Source of the DNA: Bryobacterales bacterium | Lineage (GTDB): Bacteria; Acidobacteriota; Terriglobia; Bryobacterales; Bryobacteraceae | Assembly: GCA_016713735.1 (NCBI GenBank) | Contig: JADJOP010000011.1 | Location: 1-64,000, forward strand | Length of the DNA stretch: 64,000 nucleotides | Direction: 5' to 3' | Shown here: positions 36,846 to 45,214 of the stretch, one piece after another | How positions within the stretch are numbered: position 1 is the first letter of the stretch | Layout: every line of letters begins with the position of its first letter | The notes under the pieces: model-generated | What the model saw: only the letters and a program-made list of their open reading frames with translations | What the model was told of the DNA's origin: nothing | The model's database searches: none | Position numbers and translations under genes: made by a program

Positions 36846-38138
36846 CTACCAGTCCATCACGCTGCCGTCGTCGGCGTCGTAGCTTTCCTGGTTGCGCCAA
36901 TCGTGGCCAATCTTATCGGCCATCGCGTTGTCATCCAACTCGACGCCCAGACCAGGCGCTGTCGGCAGTTCCAGATAGCCCCGGCTGACCTTGAACGGTT
37001 GTTTGACGTAGCCTTCGCCGAGGCTCACCTGTTCCTGGATGAGGAAGTTGGGGATGGAGGCGGCAAGCTGGACGCCGGCCGCGAGGGAGATGGGGCCGAG
37101 CGGATTGTGCGGCGCGACGGAGGCATAGTAAGCCTCGGCCATGCCGGCGATGAGGCGGACCTCGGTGATGCCTCCGGCGTGGCACATGTCGGGCTGGAGG
37201 ATAGTGGCGGCCTTCTTTTCGAGCACCTCGCGGAAGCCCCACTTGGTGAAGACGCGCTCGCCGGTGGCGATGGGCAGGTGGGTGCCGCGGGCGATTTCGG
37301 CCATCACATCGTGGTTCTGCGCCTGGCAGGGCTCTTCGATGAAGAGGGGATTGTAGGGCTCGTAGCCTTTGATGAGGAGCTTGGCCAGGGCGGGCGAGAT
37401 GGCGCCGTGGAAGTCGATGCCGATATCGGCGTCTTCTCCAACGGCGGCGCGGAGTTCAGCGAACTTCTCAATGGCGTACTTCACCTGCTTGGGCGTTTCC
37501 ACGTAACGCGCGGGACGTTGCTTGGCGGGTCCGGTTTTGAAGGCGTTGAAGCCCTGCTTCATGGCCTCTTTCATCGTTTCGGGGGTGCGGGCGTGGGCGT
37601 AGACGCGGACGCGGCTGCGGGTGGGTCCGCCGAGCAGTTCATAGACGGGCACGCCGAGGGCTTTGCCCTTGATGTCCCAGAGGGCCATGTCGATGCCGCT
37701 GAGGACGCTGGTGAGGATGGGGCCGCCGCGATAGAACGCATGGCGGTAGATGGCCTGCCAGTGGTGAGCGACGGCGCGCGGGTCCTTGCCGATGAGGTAG
37801 GGGGCGACCTCCTGGACGGCGGTGGCGCAGGTAAGCGCGCGGCCTTCCGTGACCGGTTCGCCGAGGCCGACGATGCCGGCGTCGGTGTGGATCTTGAGGA
37901 ACAGCCAGCGCGGTTTGACGAGGATGGTCTCGAGCTTGGTGACCTTGATGGTTTCCTTGTAGCCGATGGGGGCGTTGCGGATCATGCCGGTTTCGCGGGC
38001 GCGGCGTTCCTCTTCGACGCGGCGGTCCTGGGCCGGGGTGAGCGGCGCGGCGGCGGTGGCACCGAGGGCGGCGGCGATGGTGCGCGTCCAGGTGCGGCGG
38101 CTGAGTTGATCCAGCTTCTGTTCAATGGGGTTGGACAT
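36846..38138 (-). CDS. Mandelate racemase/galactonate dehydratase-like enolase, Tat-exported
   Basis: The body is an enolase-superfamily acid-sugar dehydratase: Asp242 and His244 (GIDFHGAI), Glu268 (FIEEP), Glu294 (ATGER) and His344 (VAPHNPLGP) match the metal ligands and general acid/base of DgoD-type enzymes. The N-terminus LSRRTWTRTIAAALGATAAA has a twin Arg and a hydrophobic stretch, suggesting Tat export. ATG 38138 gives 430 residues; an upstream extension exists but reads into the divergent gene. It faces the glycosidase-like gene across 28 bp, so they may share regulation. The substrate is inferred, not shown. Confidence 0.85.
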   Translation of the reverse strand: MSNPIEQKLDQLSRRTWTRTIAAALGATAAAPLTPAQDRRVEEERRARETGMIRNAPIGYKETIKVTKLETILVKPRWLFLKIHTDAGIVGLGEPVTEGRALTCATAVQEVAPYLIGKDPRAVAHHWQAIYRHAFYRGGPILTSVLSGIDMALWDIKGKALGVPVYELLGGPTRSRVRVYAHARTPETMKEAMKQGFNAFKTGPAKQRPARYVETPKQVKYAIEKFAELRAAVGEDADIGIDFHGAISPALAKLLIKGYEPYNPLFIEEPCQAQNHDVMAEIARGTHLPIATGERVFTKWGFREVLEKKAATILQPDMCHAGGITEVRLIAGMAEAYYASVAPHNPLGPISLAAGVQLAASIPNFLIQEQVSLGEGYVKQPFKVSRGYLELPTAPGLGVELDDNAMADKIGHDWRNQESYDADDGSVMDW

Positions 38139-38166
38139 GAGGCGTATTCTATCTGATAACCCTTCT

Positions 38167-40485
38167 ATGCGAACGTTCCTGTTGATTGGTCTTCTTTCAT
38201 GCGTGAGCGCGCCGATTGCGGCGGCGTTGGACCTGAGCCGCGCGGTGGTGGTGGTGCGGCCGGGGGATGTGGCGGCGCCGGAACGTACGGCGGCGAGAGT
38301 GCTTGTGGAAGAGATCGAAAAGCGCGGCGGCGTGCGGCTGGAGGTGGCGAACGAGTGGCCCGCGAGGGGAACGGTGATTGCGATCACGGGTACGCAGAAT
38401 GTGCCCGCTTGGAAGCAGAGCGTGCCGGCCTATCGCGGCACGGCGGAAGGGTTCCGGCTGGTGGCGGCCACCACCGCCGGGCAGGGCGTGGTGTGGGTGA
38501 GCGCCAACGATGGGCGCGGGGCGCTGTTCGGGGTGGGGCATTTGTTGCGGCAACTGGATTGGGCTAAGGGCCGTGTGGAGCTGGCGGGGCCGATGGATGT
38601 GACGACCGAGCCGCGGTACGAGTTGCGCGGACACCAGTTGGGGTACCGGTCGACTGCGAATTCGTGGGATGCGTGGACGGTGGAGCAGTATGAAACCTAC
38701 ATCCGCGAACTGGCGTTGTTTGGCGTGAACGCGATTGAGAACATCCCGTTTCAGGATGACCGGAACAATCCGCTGATGAAGGTGCCGCGGCGTGAGATGA
38801 ACCGCGGCATCGCGGAGATCTGCCAGCGGTATGGGTTGCAGCACTGGGTGTGGACGCCGGCGGGGTTTGATTTGAACGACCGGGCCAAGCGAGACCAGTT
38901 GCTGGCGTCCTTCGATGAGTTCTTCGGCGATGTGCCGGTGCTCGATGGCGTGTTCTTTCCGGGGGGCGATCCGGGGCACAATCCGCCGGAGCTGGTGCTG
39001 GGCTTTCTGGAAGAGCTGTCAGGACGGATGACGAAGGCGCATCCGCGAGCGAAGATCTGGCTGTCGCTGCAGGGCTTCACGAAGGAGAAGGCGGAGGTGG
39101 TGTATGCGCGCTTGGATCGAGGCGTGCCGGCGTGGTTTGGCGGCATTGTGCATGGGCCGTCGAGCCCGTCGATTGCGGAGACGCGGGTGCGGTTGCGCAA
39201 GGACGTGAAGCTGCGGCTGTATCCGGACATCACGCACAACAAGATCTCGCAGTATGAGGTGCCGGAGTTCGACCAGGCGCTGGCGTTGACGCTGGGGCGC
39301 GAGGCGATCAATCCGCGGCCGGCCGAGTATGCGGCCATTCACAACCGCTTTGCGCCGATGAGCGATGGGTTCATCTCGTACTCCGACGGCGTACACGACG
39401 ATGTGAACAAGATCATCTATAGTTCGCTGGCGTGGGATTCGACGCGCACGGTGCGGTCGATTCTGAAGGAGTATGCGCGGCTGCATTTTTCGCCGGCGAT
39501 GGCGGAGGAGATCACGGATGCGATTCTGGCGCTGGAGCGGAACTGGCGCGGTCCGCTGGAGCACAATGGCGCGGTGGAGGCGACGCTGGGGATGTGGCGC
39601 GGTTTGGAAGCGAAGGCGCCGCAACTGGCGGGGAACTGGCGGTGGCAGATGTGTCTGCTGCGGGCGAATTACGATGCCTATGTGCGGCGGAGGTTGCGGC
39701 AGGACGCGGCGCTGGAGCGGGAAGCGAATGCGTTGATGGCGCGGGCGGGCGAGCTGGGTGCGGCGGCGTCGATGGATGCGGCCAACGCCGTGCTGCAACG
39801 CGCGGTGAGTGAGCCCGTTGCGCCGGAGTTGCGGGCGCGGATCGTGGAGTTGTGCGAACAGTTGTTCCGCTCGATTGGCCTGCAGACGAGCGTCGAGAAG
39901 TATCACGCCAGCGGGGCTGAGCGCGGGGCGGTGTTGGACTTTGTGGATCAGCCGTTGAATAACCGGTGGTGGCTGGAGGATGAGTTCGCGAAGATTCGCC
40001 GCATGCCCGACGAGGCGGCGCGGGTGGCGCGGTTGCGTGAGTTGGCGGCGTGGGAGAATCCGGGGCCGGGGAGTTTCTATGACGACATCGGCAACATGGC
40101 GAAGTCGCCGCGCGTGCAGCGCAACGATGGCGATGAGGATGATCCGCTGTTCTGGTGGTGGGACAGCGGCAAGAGCCGGGCGCGGCTGTCGTGGCAGGTG
40201 ACGGCGTGGCCGCAGGCGGTTGCGTACGAGGGGCTGGATGCGGCGGGGACGTACGTGGTGCGCACGACGGGCTACGGGCAGGCGCTGTTGCGCATCGACG
40301 GAGAACGGGTTGCGCCGGCGATCGACGGCCGCGAGATGGCGGAGTTCAAGGAGTTCCCCGTGCCTGCGGCGAGTGTGCGCGACGGGAAGTTGACGTTGAC
40401 GTGGGACAAGGCCACGGGCGAAGAGCACCTGAACTGGCGGCAGCATTCGCGGCTGGCTGAGGTGTGGTTGCTAAAGAGGAAGTGA
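38167..40485 (+). CDS. Secreted glycoside-hydrolase-like protein
   Basis: A signal peptide (RTFLLIGLLSCVSAPIAAAL) precedes a domain with AARVLVEEIEKRGGVRLEV, as in GH20/GH67-type N-terminal domains, and then a TIM-barrel-like region (YELRGHQLGYRSTANSWDAW, LFGVNAIENIPFQDD, GVFFPGGDPGHNPPELV, KIWLSLQGF). A helical region and a beta-sandwich-like C-terminus follow. The product is 772 residues. I cannot name the exact GH family or catalytic pair; the overall layout fits an alpha-glucuronidase-like or related family. It is probably in the periplasm. Confidence 0.7.
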   Translation: MRTFLLIGLLSCVSAPIAAALDLSRAVVVVRPGDVAAPERTAARVLVEEIEKRGGVRLEVANEWPARGTVIAITGTQNVPAWKQSVPAYRGTAEGFRLVAATTAGQGVVWVSANDGRGALFGVGHLLRQLDWAKGRVELAGPMDVTTEPRYELRGHQLGYRSTANSWDAWTVEQYETYIRELALFGVNAIENIPFQDDRNNPLMKVPRREMNRGIAEICQRYGLQHWVWTPAGFDLNDRAKRDQLLASFDEFFGDVPVLDGVFFPGGDPGHNPPELVLGFLEELSGRMTKAHPRAKIWLSLQGFTKEKAEVVYARLDRGVPAWFGGIVHGPSSPSIAETRVRLRKDVKLRLYPDITHNKISQYEVPEFDQALALTLGREAINPRPAEYAAIHNRFAPMSDGFISYSDGVHDDVNKIIYSSLAWDSTRTVRSILKEYARLHFSPAMAEEITDAILALERNWRGPLEHNGAVEATLGMWRGLEAKAPQLAGNWRWQMCLLRANYDAYVRRRLRQDAALEREANALMARAGELGAAASMDAANAVLQRAVSEPVAPELRARIVELCEQLFRSIGLQTSVEKYHASGAERGAVLDFVDQPLNNRWWLEDEFAKIRRMPDEAARVARLRELAAWENPGPGSFYDDIGNMAKSPRVQRNDGDEDDPLFWWWDSGKSRARLSWQVTAWPQAVAYEGLDAAGTYVVRTTGYGQALLRIDGERVAPAIDGREMAEFKEFPVPAASVRDGKLTLTWDKATGEEHLNWRQHSRLAEVWLLKRK

Positions 40486-40492
40486 GGCCGTG

Positions 40493-41614
40493 ATGCGATT
40501 GACCCGGCGTGGGCTGCTGGCTGGCGCGCTGCTGCCGGCGCAGACGCATGACGTGCGGTTTGAGGGCGCGTATCAGGCGGCGCGCGAATCGAATCCGAAT
40601 GGCGGGCTGCTGGTGGTGCATCGTGGGGCGGTGGTGTTTGAGCGCTACTACGGGCTGGCCTCGGCAGCGGCGACACCGAACCTGGCGAGCGTGGGCAAAG
40701 CGTTCACTTCGATTGCGTGCGGTGTGTTGCTCGCTCAGCAGCGGCGGCGGTTTGGGCGCGGGCTGGAGACGCTGGTGTGCACGCCTGACTATCTGCCACA
40801 CGGCGCGTTTCCGCTGACAGACGCGCGGCGGGCGGCGATTCAGTTGGGGCACTTGCTGTCGATGTCGGCGGGGATTCGCGGCAACAACCCGTGCTTGCAA
40901 CGTCGGCGCGAGGTGACGATTTCACCGGCGGGTCCCGATGGTTGGGAGGCGATGGTGGATGAGGTTGCTTACGGGCAGCGCGCGGCTGCAGGTGGCCGCA
41001 CGGCGGCGACGTTGTGGTGCGAGCCAGGGGCGGGCTATTCATATGCCACATGCTCGATTCACCTGGTGAGCGTGGTCATTCGTCACGTGGCGGGGATGGA
41101 GTTGGAAGAGTACCTGCGACGCCACATCGCCGGACCGCTTGGCTTCGGCACGTGGGGCTTCGGCTATCGCAACCACACGCTGCGCCATACGCCAGGCGGC
41201 GGGGGCATCTGCCTGACGGCGCGCGACCTGGCGCGCTTCGGCGAGATGCTGCGCAATCGCGGGCGTTGGGAGGGGCGCGAGGTGGCGCCGGCTTGGTATG
41301 TGGAGACGGCTTCACGCGCCAACACATTCAACCCGCACTCGGGCTACAGCCTGCAGTTCGACGTGAACACATCAGGTGCGCAGGCCGGAATTCCACGCGA
41401 TGCGTTTTGGAAAACTGGTTCAGGCGGTCACGTGCTGTACGTAGTGCCGTCGCTGGGGATCACGGCGGTGAAGCTGGGTGGGCGCGACGGGCAGTATGCG
41501 CAAGCCGACACCGGATTGCCGTTGCCCACGGCGGCGGGCGATCCGAACGTCAAGCCAACACGCGCGCACGGCGAGGCGGCGATGGAAGTGTTGCGTCGGA
41601 TCTGCGCGGCGTAA
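40493..41614 (+). CDS. Class C beta-lactamase-like serine hydrolase, Tat-exported
   Basis: A twin-Arg signal (LTRRGLLAGALL) is followed by a serine-hydrolase fold (PF00144): nucleophile motif ASVGKAF (S-x-x-K), Tyr region GYSYATCSIHLVS, and WKTGSGGH as the KTG/HxG box. About 373 residues. It is a likely esterase, peptidase or beta-lactamase relative. The start is ATG 40493 with an optional GTG one codon earlier. It follows the glycosidase-like gene by 7 bp and probably shares its transcript. Confidence 0.85.
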   Translation: MRLTRRGLLAGALLPAQTHDVRFEGAYQAARESNPNGGLLVVHRGAVVFERYYGLASAAATPNLASVGKAFTSIACGVLLAQQRRRFGRGLETLVCTPDYLPHGAFPLTDARRAAIQLGHLLSMSAGIRGNNPCLQRRREVTISPAGPDGWEAMVDEVAYGQRAAAGGRTAATLWCEPGAGYSYATCSIHLVSVVIRHVAGMELEEYLRRHIAGPLGFGTWGFGYRNHTLRHTPGGGGICLTARDLARFGEMLRNRGRWEGREVAPAWYVETASRANTFNPHSGYSLQFDVNTSGAQAGIPRDAFWKTGSGGHVLYVVPSLGITAVKLGGRDGQYAQADTGLPLPTAAGDPNVKPTRAHGEAAMEVLRRICAA

Positions 41615-42451
41615 TCAGCGCACGCGTTCGAGCTCGACGACGGCGCGCACGGGGAAGTGATCGGACGGATAGCGGCCGTTGTCGTTCCATGTGACGGTTT
41701 CGGCTTCCTTCACCAGCCACGAGCCGCGGAGGAAGATCCAATCGATGCGGGCGTTGCCGGGCTTGCCGCGAAAGCCGTGGAAGGTGCCTTCGGGGCCGGA
41801 GCGCTGGAGGGCGATCTTCCAGGCGTCGGAGAAGCCGCTGATCATATTCTGGTAGGTGCCGCCTTCGGCGGGTGAATTGAAGTCGCCGGTGAGGATGACG
41901 GGGATGAACGCGTCGAGCTTGCCGAGCCATTCCTGAATGACGGTGGCGCTCTTCTGGCGGGCGGCTTCGTCCTCACGGCGGTGGGCCATGTGGGTGTTCA
42001 CGAAGTAGAAGCGGCCGCGGCCTTCGGCGGATTCCAGCAGCGCCCAGGTGGCCATGCGCGGCAGGCTCATGTTCCAGTTCGAACTGCCGGCGACGGTGGG
42101 CGTCTCCGAGAGCCAGAAGTTGCCCGAGTCGATCACCTTCCACTTGTTCTTCTTGTAGAAGACGCCCATGTACTCGTCTTCGGTGTTGCCGCGGCGGCTG
42201 ACGCCGATCCAGGCGTAGTCGGGGAGCTTTTCGACGATGTAGTCGCCCTGGAGCTTGAAGAGTTCCTGCGTGCCCATGACGTCGGGGTCCATGCGGCGCA
42301 CGGACTCGATGAGGATGTCCTTGCGGTTTTCCCACACGTTGGCGCCGTCGTCTTTGGACGGATAGCGGACGTTGAAGGAGGTGACGCGGATGTCGGCGGC
42401 GGCGAGCGTGAGGGCGGCCGCGAACAGGGCGGGAAGAAGGCGCTGGATCAT
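41615..42451 (-). CDS. Exported endonuclease/exonuclease/phosphatase-family protein
   Basis: A signal peptide (LLPALFAAALTLAAA) leads to an EEP fold (PF03372): ITSFNVRY-type start (VTSFNVRYPSKDD), MGTQE, FVNTHMAH, ILTGDFNSPA, RIDWIF and PSDHFPV. The active-site Glu, Asp, Asn and His are all present. Relatives hydrolyse phosphodiesters or phosphomonoesters. It is the last gene of the 41.6-51 kb minus-strand cluster, 49 bp after the MbnH-like gene; whether it belongs to the same transcript is unclear. Confidence 0.87.
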   Translation of the reverse strand: MIQRLLPALFAAALTLAAADIRVTSFNVRYPSKDDGANVWENRKDILIESVRRMDPDVMGTQELFKLQGDYIVEKLPDYAWIGVSRRGNTEDEYMGVFYKKNKWKVIDSGNFWLSETPTVAGSSNWNMSLPRMATWALLESAEGRGRFYFVNTHMAHRREDEAARQKSATVIQEWLGKLDAFIPVILTGDFNSPAEGGTYQNMISGFSDAWKIALQRSGPEGTFHGFRGKPGNARIDWIFLRGSWLVKEAETVTWNDNGRYPSDHFPVRAVVELERVR

Positions 42452-42500
42452 GAACGAAGACTCCTCCCTAGACTGTAGCCGATTGGCCTGGCGCGGGCGG

Positions 42501-44285
42501 TTAGCGGCGAACAGGGGGGGAGCGGCGGGCCGGCGACGCGGCGGTGCGAAGGCGCTCCAGGATGTAGTCGGAGCCCTGTTTGCGAACGCCGGCGGTGAGG
42601 CGAGCGCCGGGCCGGAGCGTGGCGAGAAACTCGCGGTCGGGCACGAGGAACTCCATCGAATAGGGCGCCTGCATCGCTTCCATGAAGCCGGGAATGGCTT
42701 CGTGACGCATCATGACGGAACCTTCGCCGGGGAAGACCTTCATCACTTCGCCGCGGAGGACGTACTTATGCGGCGGCAGCGGGGCGGGGCGCGCGGGCCG
42801 GGGCCGCCAGGGATTGCTGAAGCGCGCATCGTTGAGAAAGGCGCGGTCAGTGAGGCTGCGCAGGAAGGCGAGCAGATCGGCCTTCTCCGACGGTGCGAGG
42901 TCGAACTGTTTCACGAACTCGCTCTTGTTTGGATTCTCCGAGCCATTGCCCGCGCGCGGGCCCGTGCGAATGGTCCGGCCGCCGGCGCGGTAGTGGTCAA
43001 TGGCGGCTTCGAGCGTAGGCACGGAGCCATCGTGCATATAAGGTGCGGTGACGGCGATGTTGCGCAGCGTGGGCGCTTTGAACTTACCGACGTCCTCAAA
43101 CTGCTGGGTGAACTCATAGAGCCCGACGTTGGGCCGCGGGTAGGAGATGTCGCCCTTGAGGTTGTAGAGTCCCGTGTTGTGGAACTCGACTTCGGCGAAG
43201 CCCTTGCCGAGGTAGTCGACCGAGCCCGTGAAGTTGAAGCCGCCGTGGCAGTGGAAGCACTCCAGCCGTTCGCTGAAGAAGAGCGCCTCGCCGCGTTTGG
43301 CCGAAGCGCTGATGGCGTTGGGGTCGTCGCCGCGGCGGTACTCATCGTAGGGCGAGTCGCCGGAGAGCAGAGTGCGTTGGAACGAGGCGATGGACTTGGT
43401 GACGTTGGCGACAGTGAAGGGATCGGCCTCGCCCGCGAAGGCGGCGGCGAAGAGCTTGCGGTAGAGGGGGAGGGCGCGGAGGCGCTTCAGCAAGAGGTCC
43501 TCCTTGCCGGTCATGCCGAGCTCGATGGGATGGTCGCCGAACATCGGCACGAGGGCCTGTTGTTCGAGCGATCGGACATTCGGATTGCCCCAGGTGAGCA
43601 CGGGCGCGTAGGCAACGTTGGCGAGGCTCATGGGGCCGCGCGGATGAAGCTGTCCGGTGGAGCCGAGGCCCCGGCCGCGCGTGTCGGCGAAGGCGCGCTG
43701 CTGCTGGTGGCAGGTGGCGCAGGACTGCGTTTGATTCAAGGAGAGGCGGGTGTCGAAAAAGAGATAGCGGCCGAGCTCCACCTTTTCGGCGGTCATGGGG
43801 TTGTCCGGCGGAACGTTGGGGAAGGGGAAGCCGGGCGGCAGGCGCCACTCGTACGGGCCGAGCTGTTGCTTCTCGATGGCGCGCTGGCGGTTGCGCAACT
43901 CGCGCACGTAGTGGGCAAGGCCCCAGCGTTGTTCGTCGCTGAGGCTCTTGGCGAAAGCGGGCATGCGCTGGTCGATGCCGTGGGTGACCACCCAGTAGAT
44001 CTCGCCCTCCTTCATCGACTCCATGAGGTAGTGGCTCAAATCGGTGGGGCGGACGGGCATGGCGCCGGCGGTCTTGGTGCGCGCGCGGCCATCCTCGCCG
44101 TGGCAGTTGGCGCACTGTGCGTTGTAGTGTTGCCGCGCCGCGTCCAGCACGGGGGCGGACGCGGCGACGGGGTTCTTCAAACGGCGGGCTTCGGCCGGAG
44201 CATTGGAGCGGCCGTGCGCGTCGTGAGCGGCGAGCGTTGCCGCGGAGGCCGCGCACAGCAGCGCGGCGCGGGCGATGCGGTTCAT
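42501..44285 (-). CDS. MbnH/MauG-type di-haem enzyme with extra cytochrome c and CusF-like copper domains
   Basis: The exported 594-residue protein has three parts. Residues 45-135 form a cytochrome c domain with CANCH (58-62). Residues 150-480 form a di-haem CCP/MauG-type core with CATCH (189-193) and CFHCH (343-347), plus APYMHDGS at 415-422, as in BCCP/MauG enzymes. Residues 507-580 (KYVLRGEVMKVFPGEGSV, MMRHEAIPGFMEAMQAPYS) match the CusF-like copper domain PF11604. It lies five bases downstream of the MbnP-like gene; MbnH enzymes use such haems to oxidise a Trp of MbnP. The third haem and copper domain are not usual for MbnH, so this is an extended form. Family membership is by motif only. 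Confidence 0.85.
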   Translation of the reverse strand: MNRIARAALLCAASAATLAAHDAHGRSNAPAEARRLKNPVAASAPVLDAARQHYNAQCANCHGEDGRARTKTAGAMPVRPTDLSHYLMESMKEGEIYWVVTHGIDQRMPAFAKSLSDEQRWGLAHYVRELRNRQRAIEKQQLGPYEWRLPPGFPFPNVPPDNPMTAEKVELGRYLFFDTRLSLNQTQSCATCHQQQRAFADTRGRGLGSTGQLHPRGPMSLANVAYAPVLTWGNPNVRSLEQQALVPMFGDHPIELGMTGKEDLLLKRLRALPLYRKLFAAAFAGEADPFTVANVTKSIASFQRTLLSGDSPYDEYRRGDDPNAISASAKRGEALFFSERLECFHCHGGFNFTGSVDYLGKGFAEVEFHNTGLYNLKGDISYPRPNVGLYEFTQQFEDVGKFKAPTLRNIAVTAPYMHDGSVPTLEAAIDHYRAGGRTIRTGPRAGNGSENPNKSEFVKQFDLAPSEKADLLAFLRSLTDRAFLNDARFSNPWRPRPARPAPLPPHKYVLRGEVMKVFPGEGSVMMRHEAIPGFMEAMQAPYSMEFLVPDREFLATLRPGARLTAGVRKQGSDYILERLRTAASPARRSPPVRR

Positions 44286-44289
44286 GGGT

Positions 44290-45141
44290 CTACCTTCCGG
44301 CGGCGAGAGCCGTGCGCGCTTCCTTGCGGAAGAAGGTCTGCGGCTTCACGGGCTGTGTGCCGAAGGGCAGGCCGAGGTTGGAGAAGAGCGGACCGCAGGC
44401 GGCCGTTTCCGGACCGGACATGCAGCCGGACATCATGCGCGTGCCGAGGTCGACGTTGGAGTTCTGCAAAAGCGCGGCGAGGTCGGCGACGATCACGTCG
44501 CGCGCCGGGTCGAAGCCACGCAGCTCGACTTCCGTGCGGTTGGGCTCAGAACATTTCGTGGGAATTGTGGTCTTCGACTCGCTGGGCGTGCAGCCGGTGG
44601 AGCCGAGGTGGACGGCGAAGCCGCGCGGCAGGCCGGTGCTGGAGAAATCGAGGCGGGCGAACTTGCGGCCGGCGTTCCACACCCAGGCCATGGCGGTGAG
44701 GTTGAGCGGCGGCGGCATCCTGGTGAGGTCGGTGTGGTTCTTCTCGAAGGGAACGCCGAGGGTGAAGCGAAGGGCGGTCCAGGAGCCGCCGCCATCCACG
44801 GTGCCAACGACGGCGCTGTTCATCTGCGGTGTGCCGTTGGAGCAGGAGCCGGTGGCGTTTTCAAAGTCGAGCAGGGCGAGGTTGTCCAACTGCCACTTGT
44901 CATCCTGCTTGAGCTCGACGGCGTGTTCTTTGCCGGCGGCGTCGACCAGGCGCACGTTGTGCACGTAGAAGCGGAAGTCGCGCGGGGTGATGGTGGATTT
45001 GGTGACGCCGATGCCGGGGTAGGACTGCCCGCAGGCCAGTTCCTTGGCGCCGACGGCGGCGCGGAACTGAAGGCTGACCGGCTGCGCGGCAACGGCGGAG
45101 AGGGCGAATGCGGTGGCGGAAAGGAAAAGAGTCGTTTTCAT
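44290..45141 (-). CDS. MbnP-family copper-binding protein (four-Cys metallo-mystery pair protein)
   Basis: A signal peptide (LFLSATAFALSAVAA) precedes the MbnP/TIGR04052 pattern. Cysteines are at 37, 100, 184, 197, 240 and 249; the C-terminal MSGCMSGPETAACGPLF is characteristic. The Trp motif MAWVWNAGRKFARLDF (Trp153, Trp155) contains the residue that MbnH-type enzymes convert to kynurenine in studied pairs. Length 283 is usual. It should bind copper in the periplasm once modified. It is immediately upstream of the MbnH-like gene and downstream of the Oar-like receptor, the canonical neighbour order of such pairs. Confidence 0.87.
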   Translation of the reverse strand: MKTTLFLSATAFALSAVAAQPVSLQFRAAVGAKELACGQSYPGIGVTKSTITPRDFRFYVHNVRLVDAAGKEHAVELKQDDKWQLDNLALLDFENATGSCSNGTPQMNSAVVGTVDGGGSWTALRFTLGVPFEKNHTDLTRMPPPLNLTAMAWVWNAGRKFARLDFSSTGLPRGFAVHLGSTGCTPSESKTTIPTKCSEPNRTEVELRGFDPARDVIVADLAALLQNSNVDLGTRMMSGCMSGPETAACGPLFSNLGLPFGTQPVKPQTFFRKEARTALAAGR

Positions 45142-45214
45142 GATGGTTGTCCTCTGGGGATTGTCGCGGAGCCCGTTATGGGGCGGGCCCCGCGGTTAGC
45201 CTGTGGTTGCCGGG

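Noticed and set aside
36903..38156. 417-codon plus-strand open frame
   Set aside because: Antisense of the galactonate-dehydratase-like gene, caused by high GC.
42372..44699. 775-codon plus-strand open frame
   Set aside because: Antisense of the MbnH-like and MbnP-like genes; no motifs.
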